DNA from: Rubrivivax sp.
GTDB taxonomy: Bacteria; Pseudomonadota; Gammaproteobacteria; Burkholderiales; Burkholderiaceae_C
Direction of reading: 5' to 3'
NCBI GenBank assembly: GCA_016790395.1
Contig: JAEUPH010000222.1
Coordinates: forward strand, 1 to 39,363
Length of the DNA stretch: 39,363 nt
The position numbers and the translations under genes are program-made. Each line of letters starts with the position of its first letter. Positions within the stretch are counted from its first letter, which is position 1. Positions 1 through 8,692 of this stretch are shown here, in pieces. Below the pieces are notes generated by a model. The model saw nothing but the letters and a program-made list of their open reading frames with translations. It did not search any database and had not been told where the DNA came from.

Positions 1-84
1 CAGGTGCCTTCCCGTGGCAAACCAGCCACGCATCGGCGGCCGCGCGTGGCCTTTCGTCAACACGACAACGCCGCACCCGGCCGC

Positions 85-126
85 TTGATGCGCATCAGCC
101 GTCGGGGCGGCGGCTCCCAACAGAAT
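85..126 (+). promoter_or_regulatory. Fnr/Anr-type box with class II promoter for the redox operon
   Basis: TTGAT-GCGC-ATCAG at 85-98 matches nine of the ten conserved bases of the Fnr/Anr/FixK-type consensus TTGAT-N4-ATCAA. Its centre is at 91.5. A class II Fnr site sits at -41.5, which predicts a transcription start near 133 and a -10 hexamer at 121-126; CAGAAT lies exactly there and matches TATAAT at four of six positions. The site is about 86 bp upstream of the GTG of the iron-sulfur protein. Oxygen-responsive control of the downstream respiratory genes is inferred. The rest of 1-183 shows no convincing gene. Confidence 0.6.
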
Positions 127-183
127 GGTCCGTGCAGGTCGAACCGCCGCCGCGGTACACGCCACGCCGGCAGGAGACCCCCC

Positions 184-1275
184 GTGACCCAATCCGCATA
201 TCCCCCTGACGGCTCGACGCAGGGGGCCGACCCCGCTTGCGGCGTGCCGCCGGCCTCGGCCGACCCCGCCAAGGCCGTGCCGACACCCTCGCGGCGCAGC
301 TTCCTGCGCTCCGGCGGCATGCTGAGCATGTCGTCGCTGATGGGCACGGCCGCACTGATGGCGCCGGCCGGCGACGCCAAGGCTGCCACGGAATGGGCCG
401 AGCACTTCCAGAAGAACTACCGCCTGATGACGGCGGACGAGAAGAAAGAGGCGCGGCAGCGCCTCGAAAGACGCTACACGCAGGAATACGGCAAGACGGT
501 CAGCGTCGACACCACCGAGGCCCAGCCCGGCATGCTGATGGGCTATGCGCTCAACGTGCGCAAGTGCATCGGCTGCCGCCGCTGCGTGAAGGCCTGCGTG
601 GAAGAGAACAACCAGTCGCGCGGCGCGCGACCCGGCGAGCGCATCGAGTGGATCCAGGTGCTGCGCATGGAGCGCGGCGAGTTCAAGTCCGACAAGATGA
701 ACCAGGGCTACCCCGAAGGCCTGGGCATCCAGGTGGGCGGCAACGCCTACTCGCCGGCCGGCCAGGTGCTCGAGGGCCAGTACTTCTACGAGCCCGAGAA
801 GGTGCCCGAGAAGGACGCCACCTACATGCCGATCGCCTGCATGCAGTGCGAGAAGCCGCCGTGCGTGAAGGTGTGCCCCGTGCGCACCACCTATCGCGAG
901 GCCGACGGCCCGGTGGTGATCGACTACAACTGGTGCATCGGCTGCAAGATGTGCATGAATGCCTGCCCCTACTGGGCGCGGCGCTTCAACCTCACCACGC
1001 CCGTCCTGCCCAAGCAGGACATGAACCCGGTGACCCACTACCTGGGCAACCGGCCGCGCATGCGCGGCGTGGTCGAGAAGTGCCACTGGTGCCTGCAGCG
1101 CACGCGGCACAACCGCTACCCGGCCTGCGTGGAGGTGTGTCCAGTGGGCGCACGCAAGTTCGGCAACCTGCTCGATCCCGAGAGCGAGGTGAGCAAGGTG
1201 CTCGAGCGCAAGAACGTGTTCCGGCTCAAGGCCGAGTTGAACACCTTCCCCAAGTTCTTCTACTTCTACGACTGA
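184..1275 (+). CDS. Tat-exported 4Fe-4S ferredoxin-type subunit (DsrO/PsrB-like)
   Basis: Electron-transfer subunit of a membrane-bound oxidoreductase, probably on the periplasmic face. The GTG at 184 is chosen because AGGAG lies eight bases upstream and because it puts a twin-arginine motif (SRRSFLRSGG) about 35 residues in; the reading frame is open further upstream but that part is not signal-like. The protein is 363 residues. Four cysteine clusters follow: CIGCRRCVKAC near 128, CMQCEKPPC..C near 219, CIGCKMCMNAC near 251, and CHWC with a later C-x3-C-P from 300. Sixteen cysteines suit four [4Fe-4S] centres, as in the DmsB/PsrB/DsrO family. The NrfD-type gene follows after 13 bp, the usual partner. 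The family assignment is firm; the actual donor or acceptor is unknown because any catalytic subunit would lie upstream of the window. Confidence 0.88.
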   Translation: MTQSAYPPDGSTQGADPACGVPPASADPAKAVPTPSRRSFLRSGGMLSMSSLMGTAALMAPAGDAKAATEWAEHFQKNYRLMTADEKKEARQRLERRYTQEYGKTVSVDTTEAQPGMLMGYALNVRKCIGCRRCVKACVEENNQSRGARPGERIEWIQVLRMERGEFKSDKMNQGYPEGLGIQVGGNAYSPAGQVLEGQYFYEPEKVPEKDATYMPIACMQCEKPPCVKVCPVRTTYREADGPVVIDYNWCIGCKMCMNACPYWARRFNLTTPVLPKQDMNPVTHYLGNRPRMRGVVEKCHWCLQRTRHNRYPACVEVCPVGARKFGNLLDPESEVSKVLERKNVFRLKAELNTFPKFFYFYD

Positions 1276-1288
1276 GGAGGAACGAGCC

Positions 1289-2509
1289 GTGCTGATGCGA
1301 TTCGTTTCCGACTACCTGCGCTACGTGCTCAAGGGCGGCACCAAGTTCTATGCCTGGATGGGTGCGCTCGCGCTGCTGATCGTGGGCATGCTCTATGTCT
1401 ACTACCTGCAGAACACCGAGGGCCTGATCGTCACCGGCATGACGAGCCAGATCCACGACGGCCTGTACCTCGCGAACCTGGTGTTCCTGGTCGGCGTGGC
1501 GGCCGGTGCGGTGACCATCGTGTTCCCGGCCTACGTGTACCACCACGAGGGCATGCACAAGGTGACCGTGCTCGGCGAGATGCTTGCGATCTCGGCCGTG
1601 ATCATGGTGATGATGTTCGTGTTCGCGCACATGGGCCGGCCCGACCGGCTGTGGCACATGATCCCGCCGCTGGGCATCTACAGCTTCAGCTCGATGCTGG
1701 GCTGGGACGTGCTGGTGCTCAACGGCTACCTGCTGCTCAACGCGATCGTCGGCTTCTGGTACCTGTATTCCAAGTACACCGGCAAGCCGGTGAACAAGCG
1801 GATCTTCATGCCGCTGGTGTACATCTCGATCGTCTGGGCGCTCAGCATCCACACCGTCACGGCCTTCCTGCTGGCCACCAACCCGGCGCGCCCGATGTGG
1901 TTCCACAGCATGATGCCGATCCGCTTCATCGCCACCGCATTCGCGGCCGGGCCGGCGCTGATCATCATCGCGTTCCTCGTGATCCGCAGGAACACGAAGT
2001 TCTGGATCGACGACAGCGCGATCAAGCTGCTGGCCACCATCGTCACCTTCTGTCTTGGCATCGCGTTGTTCCTGACGCTCTCGGAAATCGTCGTCGAGTA
2101 CTACGCACGCACCGAGCATGCCAACGGCCTGTACTACCTGATGTTCGGCCTGCACGGCCTGACCAGCCTGGTGCCGTGGTTCTGGAGCGCGGTGGTGCTG
2201 ATGGTGGTGGCATTCGTGATGTTCCTGATGCCGACCTTCCGCAACAACATGGCCCTGCTGCCGATTCCCTGCGCGATGGCCTTCGCCGGCATCTGGATCG
2301 AGAAGGGCATGGGCCTGGTGGTGCCGGGCTTCATCCCGAGCCCGATCGGCGAGGTCACCGAATACCACCCGACCTTCGTCGAATGGCTGATGACGCTGGG
2401 CATCTGGGCCTTCGGCTTCTTCATCCTGACCATCCTGCTCAAGGGCGCCATCGGCATCCTGCTCGGCGACATCAAGTTCGGTGCCCGCCCCGCTGCCGTG
2501 GCGAACTGA
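1289..2509 (+). CDS. nrfD: NrfD/PsrC-family integral membrane quinol-interacting subunit
   Basis: A 406-residue, strongly hydrophobic protein with about ten predicted membrane helices, for example around residues 20-45, 55-80 and 90-115 and again in the C-terminal third. This is the usual size and build of NrfD/PsrC/DsrP subunits, which exchange electrons with the quinone pool and pass them to the partner iron-sulfur protein. The GTG start at 1289 is supported by GAGGAGG at 1274-1280, eight bases upstream; the ATG at 1295 is an alternative two codons later. It sits between the iron-sulfur protein and a multiheme cytochrome, so the three probably form one complex linking quinol to periplasmic c-type haem. 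The direction of electron flow cannot be read from the sequence. Confidence 0.85.
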   Translation: MLMRFVSDYLRYVLKGGTKFYAWMGALALLIVGMLYVYYLQNTEGLIVTGMTSQIHDGLYLANLVFLVGVAAGAVTIVFPAYVYHHEGMHKVTVLGEMLAISAVIMVMMFVFAHMGRPDRLWHMIPPLGIYSFSSMLGWDVLVLNGYLLLNAIVGFWYLYSKYTGKPVNKRIFMPLVYISIVWALSIHTVTAFLLATNPARPMWFHSMMPIRFIATAFAAGPALIIIAFLVIRRNTKFWIDDSAIKLLATIVTFCLGIALFLTLSEIVVEYYARTEHANGLYYLMFGLHGLTSLVPWFWSAVVLMVVAFVMFLMPTFRNNMALLPIPCAMAFAGIWIEKGMGLVVPGFIPSPIGEVTEYHPTFVEWLMTLGIWAFGFFILTILLKGAIGILLGDIKFGARPAAVAN

Positions 2510-2519
2510 GGGAACGACC

Positions 2520-3377
2520 ATGAAGCGATTCGCCTTGCCCGCCACCGCGCTCGCGCTGTGCGGTGCGTTCCTGCTCACCGTGGTGGCGCAAGACAAGCCC
2601 GCCGCCAGCAGCCCCGCCGGCGCCGCGCCCCCTGCAACGCAGGCCGCTGCGGCCCCCGCCGCGCCTGCGGCATCGGCCCCGGCCGAAGTGGTCTGCTTCG
2701 AGAGCCGCAAGGGCGCCACCGAGCTGACGCAAAAGGAAATCAAGCCCGGCCTGCTCAACGTGAAGTGCTCGCCCACCACCGGCGCGGCGCTCTGGTACGG
2801 CGACCCGTATCACGGCACGGTGCCAATGGGCAAGATGCCGGGGCTCGAGACCATTCCCGAAGGCCAGGCCGTGGTACGCCCGCGCGCCGACAAGCTCAAC
2901 TTCCTGGCGCAATGCGGCACGGCCTGCCACAACGGCACCTTCCCCAAGGGCTTCCCGAAAGACAAGCGGGCGGTGCCGATCCCGACGATGGAAGCGATGG
3001 TGCCCGACGTGAAGGAGCTGCAGCACGGCCGCGGCCGCATCTGGTGCCTCGACTGCCACCACACCACCAAGCGCAACATGCTGGTCGATCACTATGGCGA
3101 TCCGATCAGCATCGAGCAACCGCAGCTGCTGTGCGGCAAGTGCCACGGCGACAAGCTGCGCGACTGGCGCGACGGCATCCACGGCAAGCGCATCGGCGAC
3201 TTCACCAGCACCGGCAAGAAGCGCTGGTTCACCTGCACCGAGTGCCACAACCCGCACAATGTGCAGGACGGCGCGCGCAACCGGGGCTTCGTGCAGATCG
3301 CTCCGGAGACGCCGCCCCAGCTGCCGCACGGCATGACCAGCGCCGCGCACGAGAAGGTGCACCCGATCGCCCATTGA
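2520..3377 (+). CDS. Periplasmic multiheme cytochrome c
   Basis: A 285-residue exported cytochrome. The first 23 or so residues form a Sec signal peptide, followed by an Ala/Pro-rich linker to about residue 58. Three standard CXXCH haem sites are seen: CLDCH near 176, CGKCH near 205 and CTECH near 239. A fourth site near 132 reads CGTACH, i.e. C-x3-C-H rather than C-x2-C-H; the codons are unambiguous. Several further histidines (HH after the second site, GIHGKR, NPHN) could be distal ligands. The start at 2520 has GAGGGA upstream and lies just after the NrfD stop. Its stop shares one base with the next start (TGATG). It likely carries electrons for the NrfD/iron-sulfur complex in the periplasm. 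The family is clear; the specific partner is not. Confidence 0.82.
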   Translation: MKRFALPATALALCGAFLLTVVAQDKPAASSPAGAAPPATQAAAAPAAPAASAPAEVVCFESRKGATELTQKEIKPGLLNVKCSPTTGAALWYGDPYHGTVPMGKMPGLETIPEGQAVVRPRADKLNFLAQCGTACHNGTFPKGFPKDKRAVPIPTMEAMVPDVKELQHGRGRIWCLDCHHTTKRNMLVDHYGDPISIEQPQLLCGKCHGDKLRDWRDGIHGKRIGDFTSTGKKRWFTCTECHNPHNVQDGARNRGFVQIAPETPPQLPHGMTSAAHEKVHPIAH

Positions 3378-3805
3378 TGTCCGACGAGCCCGCGAACGAC
3401 AAGCCTGCACGGGGCGATCCCACCTGGGTCGCCCCGGCGCTGACGCGCGAAGAGCAGACGCGCAACGTCGGCAAGACGCCCATCTTCTTCGGCCCCCCGC
3501 TGGCCGTCCTCACCAAGGACCAGAAGAACACGATGGAGATCAGCGGCCGCATCAACCGCACGGCCGAGCGCTACCTGGAACTGCTGCGCTTCCACGGCCT
3601 GGAACTGAGCGAGCCCGAGCGCCAGTGCCTGGCCCACATCTGCCACATCGGCTTCATGTCGCCGCTGGAGATCCGCGAGCTGCCGATGGAGGTGGAGCTG
3701 ACGCGCTTCGAGTGCGAAGGCCTGGACAAGGTGGCGCTGGCCGCGAAGCTGAAGTCGGCGTCCTTCGCCGACCTGGTGGCCGTCGTCGAATCGCTGGGTT
3801 TCTAG
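3377..3805 (+). CDS. Uncharacterised 142-aa protein of the redox operon
   Basis: The start overlaps the cytochrome stop by one base (TGATG), showing translational coupling. The 142-residue product has no signal peptide or membrane segment, so it is probably cytoplasmic. After a charged, Pro-containing N-terminus (to about residue 40) there is a mostly helical body with two cysteines close to histidines ([10 protein letters not shown], about residues 83-92) and a third further on. I do not recognise the family. The arrangement C-x3-H-x-C-H might bind metal or haem but lacks a standard CXXCH. Its place between the cytochrome and the hemerythrin suggests an accessory, assembly or regulatory role in the same respiratory unit; that is inference only. 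Confidence 0.75.
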   Translation: MSDEPANDKPARGDPTWVAPALTREEQTRNVGKTPIFFGPPLAVLTKDQKNTMEISGRINRTAERYLELLRFHGLELSEPERQCLAHICHIGFMSPLEIRELPMEVELTRFECEGLDKVALAAKLKSASFADLVAVVESLGF

Positions 3806-3813
3806 GGGCAACG

Positions 3814-4224
3814 ATGCAGGAAGAAGCGCAAGGCACGCCCACGCGCGTGGCATGGAGCCCGGAGCACGAGACCGGCCACGCCGAGCTCGACGCCCAGCAC
3901 CAGGCCCTGCTGGCGCAGTGCAACCAGCTGGCGGACCTGTACGCAGAAGGTGCCGAGCTGCGCTTCGACGAAGCCTTCGGCCAGCTCCGGGCTGCGGTGC
4001 AGGCCCACTTCGAGGCCGAGGCCCTGCTGCTGGCCGGCGCCGGCCCCGAGGTGCTGGAAGACCACCTCGCCGACGCCGAGGAGTTCGGCTACCTGGCCGA
4101 CGAGATCGCCACCCCCGAGAACTTCGACCGGCTGGAGCTGCAGCGCTTCGCGGCCGTGTGGTGCCTGGGCCATGTCACGGCCTCGGCGCGCCAACTAAAG
4201 GCCGGCAGCGACGCCGCGGCCTGA
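3814..4224 (+). CDS. Hemerythrin-like protein with incomplete diiron ligands
   Basis: A 136-residue protein with the bacteriohemerythrin layout: W14, then D26-x-Q-H29, H65-F-x-x-E69, H84 and a C-terminal W116-C-L-G-H120. Hemerythrins bind oxygen (or sense oxygen/NO) at a diiron site made by five His, one Glu and one Asp. Five of these are visible here. The second His of the H-x3-H pair (position 88 is Ala) and the final Asp (position 125 is Ala) are missing, so oxygen binding may be altered or lost, or neighbouring Glu89/Glu90 and Asp87 may substitute. It is the last gene of the Fnr-controlled redox operon, eight bases after the previous stop, consistent with oxygen sensing or protection. Confidence 0.75.
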   Translation: MQEEAQGTPTRVAWSPEHETGHAELDAQHQALLAQCNQLADLYAEGAELRFDEAFGQLRAAVQAHFEAEALLLAGAGPEVLEDHLADAEEFGYLADEIATPENFDRLELQRFAAVWCLGHVTASARQLKAGSDAAA

Positions 4225-4231
4225 GGCCGCG
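4215..4231. terminator. Hairpin between convergent genes
   Basis: CGCGGCC-TGA-GGCCGCG is a perfect 7-bp inverted repeat whose loop is the hemerythrin stop codon. The convergent permease gene ends at 4233. There is no clear T-tract, so a bidirectional terminator role is plausible but unproven. Confidence 0.4.
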
Positions 4232-4232
4232 T

Positions 4233-6665
4233 TCAGCCCAGCGCTTCCACCGGCTGCAGCGCCAGCGCGCGCTGAAGGTGCCGCAACGCGGCCAGCACCA
4301 CCACGCCCAGCGTGAGCAGCGCCGCTGCAGCCACGGGCAAACCCACGCCCGGTGCGGCGCCGATGCGGTCGACGAAACCTGCGAGGTAGTCCTCGCCCAG
4401 CACGGCCGCCAGCGGCAGCGCCAGCAGCAGCGCCAGGCCCAGCGGCAGCGCGAACTCGCGCAGCACTTCGGCTGCCACGGCACGCGGCCCGGCACCGTGC
4501 AGGCGGCGCAGCACCAGCTCCGTGCTGCGCCGGCGCAACGTGTCGGCGACCAGCGCGTAGGCGCCGATGGCGGCCACCGCCAGGGCCAGCACGGCCACGC
4601 CGACGAGCAGCTGCGTCAGCACGCCTTCCTGCTGGTAGGCGTCGGCCAGCAGCGTGCCGGACGCGCGGATGGTGTGCGGCACGGGCGGGCCGTGGGCCTT
4701 CCACACCTCGTCCAGCGCGGCGCGCAGGGCTCGGGCATCGGGGCCGTGGACCGTGAGGTCCCACTGCGGCCGCTCGTCGATGACGAAGGCCTGCGGCAGT
4801 GCCGGCTCGCGCGCCGACTCCAGCTTCACGTCCCTCACCACCGCCACCACGCGGCGCAGCGTCTGTCCCTCCTGCAGGAAACCACCGCCACCGCGGATCT
4901 GTGCGCCCAGCGCGGCCTGCGGCGTGGCGAAGCCCAGCGCGCGCGCGGCCTTGGCGTCCAGCACCACGGTCTGCTCGCCTTCGCCCGGGCGCACGCTGCC
5001 GGCCAGCAGCGGCATGCCGAAGGTGGCGAAGAAGCCGCTGGACACGCGGTTCACGCGCAGCACGGCCTTGTGCTGGCCAGCGCCGACATGCAGTTCCCGC
5101 TGGCCGCGCGTGTCGGCGCCGGGCCGGCTGTTGCTGAAGGCCCAGTGCTTCACTGCCGGGTGTCGGTTCAGCGCGTCGGTGAGGCCGGCCAGCGAAGGCA
5201 CGCGTTCCGGGTCGGTCATCATGCCCAGCCAGTAGCGGCCACGCGTCTCGAAGCCGCGCTCGGCCTGCAACAGGTGCTGCTGCTGCAGCGCCAGCACGCC
5301 GGCCAGCGCGGCCAGCAGCAGGGCGCCGCTCAGTTGCAGCGTCAGCAGGCCCTGGCGCACGCGGCGGCCCCAGGGCCCTTCGCTGGCGGTGCGCCCCTGC
5401 AGCGCTGGCGCCGGCGCGCGGCGCAGCGCCATCGCGGCGGGGCCGGCCAGCGTCAAGGGCAGCAGCAGTGCCACGGCCAGCAGCAGGCCGGCCGGCAAGG
5501 CGGGCGGCATCGGGTCGGCCACCGGCAACGTGGGCGGCAGGCCCAGTGCGTTGGCCACGGCCGGCGCTGCCCACCAGGCGATGAACAGCCCGCCCGCGGC
5601 GGCGGCAGCCAGCACCAGCAGGGTTTCCATCGCCCACAGCGCCAGCAACTGCGCCGTGCCCGCGCCCAGGCTGCGGCGCAGCGCCGTCTCGCGCTGCCGG
5701 CGCAGCAGGCCCGAGGCCAGCAGGTTCATGTGGTTGAAGGCCGCCATGCCCAGCAGCAGCGCGCAGGCCGCGCCCATGGCGCCCAGCAGGAACCAGCGAG
5801 TGGCGCCGAGCTCGCCTTCGAAGGGCAGTTCCGTGAGCGTGACGGCGCGGAAGTAGGCCGCTTCGCGGCCGGCCCTCCAGTCGGCCGGCAGCGCGGCGTA
5901 GCCCGGGCTGGCGATGAAGGCCTCGCGCATCCAGCCACCCACCTGCTCGGCCGTCGTGCCCGGCCGCAGCCGCGCAAAGACGCGGCCGTTGACCATGTAG
6001 ATGGCCTCGCGGTCGGCCTCGCTCCAGGGGTTGCCTTGCGATTCGAAGCCCACCATCGCCATGGCGTTGCCCACCATCGGGTTGGGCTCGGTGAAGGGCG
6101 CGCGCGCGTCGGTGTCGGGCAGCACCGCGGCCACCGTGAAGCTGCGCCCGCGCGAGTTCAGCGGGCGGCCCAGTGCCTGGGCCGGCGGCAACTCGCCCCA
6201 CAGCCGCCGCAGCAGGCCGGCGCTGATGGCGATGCCGTCGCGCTGCGCGAGCGCCGCGCGCAAGTCGCCGGCCAGCGTGCGCAGGCCCAGCACGTTCACC
6301 GCGTCGGGGTCGGTCAGCAGCAGCAGCGCGGGCTGCTGGCGGCCTTCGTGCTGGATGTCGATGCCGTCGGCGGCCATGCGGCTGATGTGGTCCAGCGGCA
6401 CTTGGCGCGCCTTCAGCAGCGGGCCGAAGACCACGGGCGAAGCAGTGTGCCAGTCGCCGGGCTTGCCGGGTGGGTTGCCCTTGAAGTCCAGCACCACCAC
6501 GCGTTCGGGCTCGGGGATGCTCGGGTCCACGTCAGCCAGGGCCAGCGCGAGCAGCGCCACCAGCAGGCTGGCGGCCAGTGCCAGCACGAGGCCGATGCCG
6601 GCCACCGCGGTGGCGCCGCCACGGGCGCGCAGGCTGCGCCAGGCGTCGTGCACCAGGGCCTTCAT
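4233..6665 (-). CDS. MacB/FtsX-type ABC transporter permease
   Basis: An 810-residue permease. An N-terminal membrane helix (about residues 15-37) is followed by a large periplasmic MacB_PCD-like domain, then three membrane helices in the middle, a second periplasmic domain (roughly residues 480-690) and three C-terminal helices, i.e. a duplicated FtsX arrangement. Such proteins are mechanotransmitters that drive export of peptides, toxins or lipoproteins rather than channels. The ATG at 6665 overlaps the ATPase stop by four bases (ATGA), so the two are translationally coupled. The frame is open far upstream, but that portion is the ATPase gene read out of frame. Substrate unknown; macrolide or peptide efflux are the family's common roles. 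Confidence 0.85.
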   Translation of the reverse strand: MKALVHDAWRSLRARGGATAVAGIGLVLALAASLLVALLALALADVDPSIPEPERVVVLDFKGNPPGKPGDWHTASPVVFGPLLKARQVPLDHISRMAADGIDIQHEGRQQPALLLLTDPDAVNVLGLRTLAGDLRAALAQRDGIAISAGLLRRLWGELPPAQALGRPLNSRGRSFTVAAVLPDTDARAPFTEPNPMVGNAMAMVGFESQGNPWSEADREAIYMVNGRVFARLRPGTTAEQVGGWMREAFIASPGYAALPADWRAGREAAYFRAVTLTELPFEGELGATRWFLLGAMGAACALLLGMAAFNHMNLLASGLLRRQRETALRRSLGAGTAQLLALWAMETLLVLAAAAAGGLFIAWWAAPAVANALGLPPTLPVADPMPPALPAGLLLAVALLLPLTLAGPAAMALRRAPAPALQGRTASEGPWGRRVRQGLLTLQLSGALLLAALAGVLALQQQHLLQAERGFETRGRYWLGMMTDPERVPSLAGLTDALNRHPAVKHWAFSNSRPGADTRGQRELHVGAGQHKAVLRVNRVSSGFFATFGMPLLAGSVRPGEGEQTVVLDAKAARALGFATPQAALGAQIRGGGGFLQEGQTLRRVVAVVRDVKLESAREPALPQAFVIDERPQWDLTVHGPDARALRAALDEVWKAHGPPVPHTIRASGTLLADAYQQEGVLTQLLVGVAVLALAVAAIGAYALVADTLRRRSTELVLRRLHGAGPRAVAAEVLREFALPLGLALLLALPLAAVLGEDYLAGFVDRIGAAPGVGLPVAAAALLTLGVVVLAALRHLQRALALQPVEALG

Positions 6666-7348
6666 GCCGCCATCTCCGCGTGCGCATCCACCAGCACGCG
6701 GCCGTCCAGCAGGCGCACGGTGCGCGAGGCCAGCGCGGCGTGTTCGGCGCTGTGCGTCACCATCACCAGCGTCGTGCCTTCGTCGTTCAGCTCGCGCAGC
6801 AGGCGCATCACCTCCTGGCCGTGCGCGCTGTCCAGGTTGCCGGTGGGCTCGTCGGCCAGCAGGAGTGCAGGGCGCGCCGCGATGGCGCGTGCGATGGCCA
6901 CGCGCTGCTGCTGTCCGCCGCTGAGCTGGCTGGGGTGGTGCGCGGCGCGGTGGGCCAGGCCCAGGCGTTCCAGCACCTCGGCCACGCGGGCGCGCTGCTC
7001 GCGCCCGGGCAGCGGGCCGTAGCGCAGCGCCAGCTGCACGTTGTCGTGCACGCTCAGTTCGTCCACCAGGTTGAAGCTCTGGAACACGAAGCCGATGCGG
7101 CCACGGCGCAGCGCCGCCAGCTCGCGGGCCGGCTTCGTCGTCACGTCCTCGCCCTGCAGCAGGTAGCGGCCGCTGCTGGGGCGGTCCAGCAGGCCGAGCA
7201 GGCCCAGCAGCGTGGTCTTGCCGCAACCCGAGGGGCCGGTGATGGCCACGTACTCGCCGGCCTCGATGTGCAGGCTGATGGCGTCCAGGGCCGTGGTTTC
7301 AACGTCGCCGGCGCGGTGGCGCTTGCTGAGCTCTTGAAGTTCGATCAC
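6662..7348 (-). CDS. MacB/LolD-type ABC transporter ATP-binding protein
   Basis: A 228-residue nucleotide-binding subunit with all hallmarks: Walker [10 protein letters not shown] near residue 38, Q-loop (VFQSFN) near 89, signature LSGGQQQR near 142, Walker [13 protein letters not shown] near 162 and the switch His in VTHSAEH near 197. Sequence and length are typical of the MacB/LolD/SalX group. It starts with GTG at 7348, overlapping the adaptor stop by four bases (GTGA), and overlaps the permease start by four bases. It energises the permease encoded directly downstream. Confidence 0.92.
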   Translation of the reverse strand: MIELQELSKRHRAGDVETTALDAISLHIEAGEYVAITGPSGCGKTTLLGLLGLLDRPSSGRYLLQGEDVTTKPARELAALRRGRIGFVFQSFNLVDELSVHDNVQLALRYGPLPGREQRARVAEVLERLGLAHRAAHHPSQLSGGQQQRVAIARAIAARPALLLADEPTGNLDSAHGQEVMRLLRELNDEGTTLVMVTHSAEHAALASRTVRLLDGRVLVDAHAEMAA

Positions 7349-8589
7349 GGGAGGGCCAGCCTTTCGTCTTCGGAAGGAGGTTGGGAGATGAGGACCACGT
7401 CGCCGGCCTGCAGGCCCGCCAGCACTTCCACCTGGCCGGCGGCGCGGCGGCCGAGCTGCACGGCGCGGCGGCGCAGTTCGTCGCCGACGCGCACGTAGAG
7501 GTGGGCTTGCACGCCCGGACCGTCGGGCAGCAGCAGCGCCGGGCGGGTTTCGCCCAGCTGCAGCCGCAGCTCCACGGCCTGCCCGGCGCGCAGCGTGGCG
7601 GGGGCGGCGCCCTCGGCCCAGCGCAGCAGCGCGCGCACCTTGCCGCCCTGCACCTGCGGCAGGGTCTGCGCCAGGCGCAGCGGGCCCGCGCTGCTGGTGG
7701 CGGTTTGGCCGGCCTGCAGCCGCGGCAGGTAGAACTCGTCCACATCGGCCGCCAGCTGCATGCCGCCGTCGGGGTTGTCGATGCGGCCCAGGCGGTCGCC
7801 CACGCGCACGCTGGTGCCCACCTGCAGGTTGAAGCCGCTGAGCTGGCCGGCGATGGGCGCGCGCTGCAGCAGCCGTTCGCGCGCCCGCTCCAGCAGGTGC
7901 AGGCCGCGCTGCAGGCCCTGCAGCGCGCGGCTCATTTCGGCGACGGATTGGGCGCGGATCTCGGCCTCCTGCTGCATGTCCTGCCGCGCCTGCAGCTGCA
8001 GCTGGCGCGCCAGGCGCTGCTGGCGCTGGGCCTGCTCCAGGACGGCGGACGAGACGAAGCCGGCATCGGCCAGCGCCTGCTGGCGTTGCAGTTCGGCTTC
8101 AGCCTGCTGTTCGGCGGCCTGCAGCTGCGCCAGCTCGCGCCGGTTGGCGGCCAGGCTGGCGGCCTGCGCGCTGCGCTGGGTGGACAGGTTGGCGGCCTGC
8201 TGCGCGACCTCGGCGCTGCGCTGCATTAGCAGCTGTTCCTGCTCGGGGCTCAGCAGGCGGTACAGCGGCGCGCCGGCGGCCACGGTGTCGCCGTCCTGCG
8301 CCAGCACGGCTTCCACGCGGCCGGCCTCGGCAGCGTCCAGCAGCACGGAGTGCAGCGGCTCGACGCGGGCGCGCAGGGCCAGCTCGTCGCGGAACTCGCC
8401 CGCCCGCACGGCAGCCAGCTGCGGCGAGACCACCGCCTGACGCTGCGGCACGCGCTGCCAGGCCAGGCCGGCCAGCAGCGGCAGCGCGAGCAGCGCCAAC
8501 GCCCAGCGGCGGTGGCGCGATGGGCGCCGCAGCGGGCGGTCCATGGCGGCACCGCTGGGCAGCGGGGTGGGGGTGGGGCGGGTGTCCAT
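7345..8589 (-). CDS. HlyD/MacA-type periplasmic adaptor (membrane fusion protein)
   Basis: A 414-residue adaptor anchored by one N-terminal helix (about 29-45). A lipoyl-like half-motif is at about 90-120, followed by a long Gln/Ala/Leu-rich coiled coil (about 125-250), a second lipoyl half (RAPIAGQLSGFNLQVG) near 267, then the beta-barrel and membrane-proximal domains. In MacA-like systems this protein links the inner-membrane permease to an outer-membrane TolC channel. ATG 8589 is chosen; ATG 8544 is a possible shorter start. It is first in a three-gene operon with 4-bp overlaps and is divergent from the response regulator. The TolC-type gene at 17716 could serve it, though it is not adjacent. 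Confidence 0.82.
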   Translation of the reverse strand: MDTRPTPTPLPSGAAMDRPLRRPSRHRRWALALLALPLLAGLAWQRVPQRQAVVSPQLAAVRAGEFRDELALRARVEPLHSVLLDAAEAGRVEAVLAQDGDTVAAGAPLYRLLSPEQEQLLMQRSAEVAQQAANLSTQRSAQAASLAANRRELAQLQAAEQQAEAELQRQQALADAGFVSSAVLEQAQRQQRLARQLQLQARQDMQQEAEIRAQSVAEMSRALQGLQRGLHLLERARERLLQRAPIAGQLSGFNLQVGTSVRVGDRLGRIDNPDGGMQLAADVDEFYLPRLQAGQTATSSAGPLRLAQTLPQVQGGKVRALLRWAEGAAPATLRAGQAVELRLQLGETRPALLLPDGPGVQAHLYVRVGDELRRRAVQLGRRAAGQVEVLAGLQAGDVVLISQPPSEDERLALP

Positions 8590-8634
8590 CGGCCCGCGCA
8601 GCATCGCGGCGCGGCCGGCGCGCGGCCAGCCCCC

Positions 8635-8650
8635 TGTCCGCTTCCGGACA
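8635..8650. promoter_or_regulatory. Candidate operator in the divergent efflux/regulator promoter
   Basis: TGTCCG-CTTC-CGGACA is a perfect 6-bp inverted repeat in the 103-bp gap between the adaptor start (8589, minus) and the response-regulator start (8693, plus). A 16-bp dyad of this size suits a dimeric helix-turn-helix protein, and the divergent regulator carries a Fis-type helix-turn-helix. Autoregulation through this site is inferred. Confidence 0.45.
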
Positions 8651-8692
8651 CCCCGCTGGCGGCCCGGCCCGGCAAGCTGAGACACTGCCGCC

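Noticed and set aside
4-183. N-terminal extension of the iron-sulfur protein to position 4
   Set aside because: The 60 extra residues are Arg-rich and not signal-like, would displace the twin-arginine motif, and overlap the Fnr-type promoter. GTG 184 has a good ribosome-binding site.
3852-7022. Long plus-strand reading frame across the hemerythrin and efflux genes
   Set aside because: It runs antisense to the permease and ATPase, whose motifs (Walker A/B, signature) are intact on the minus strand. It is a shadow of GC-rich codon use.
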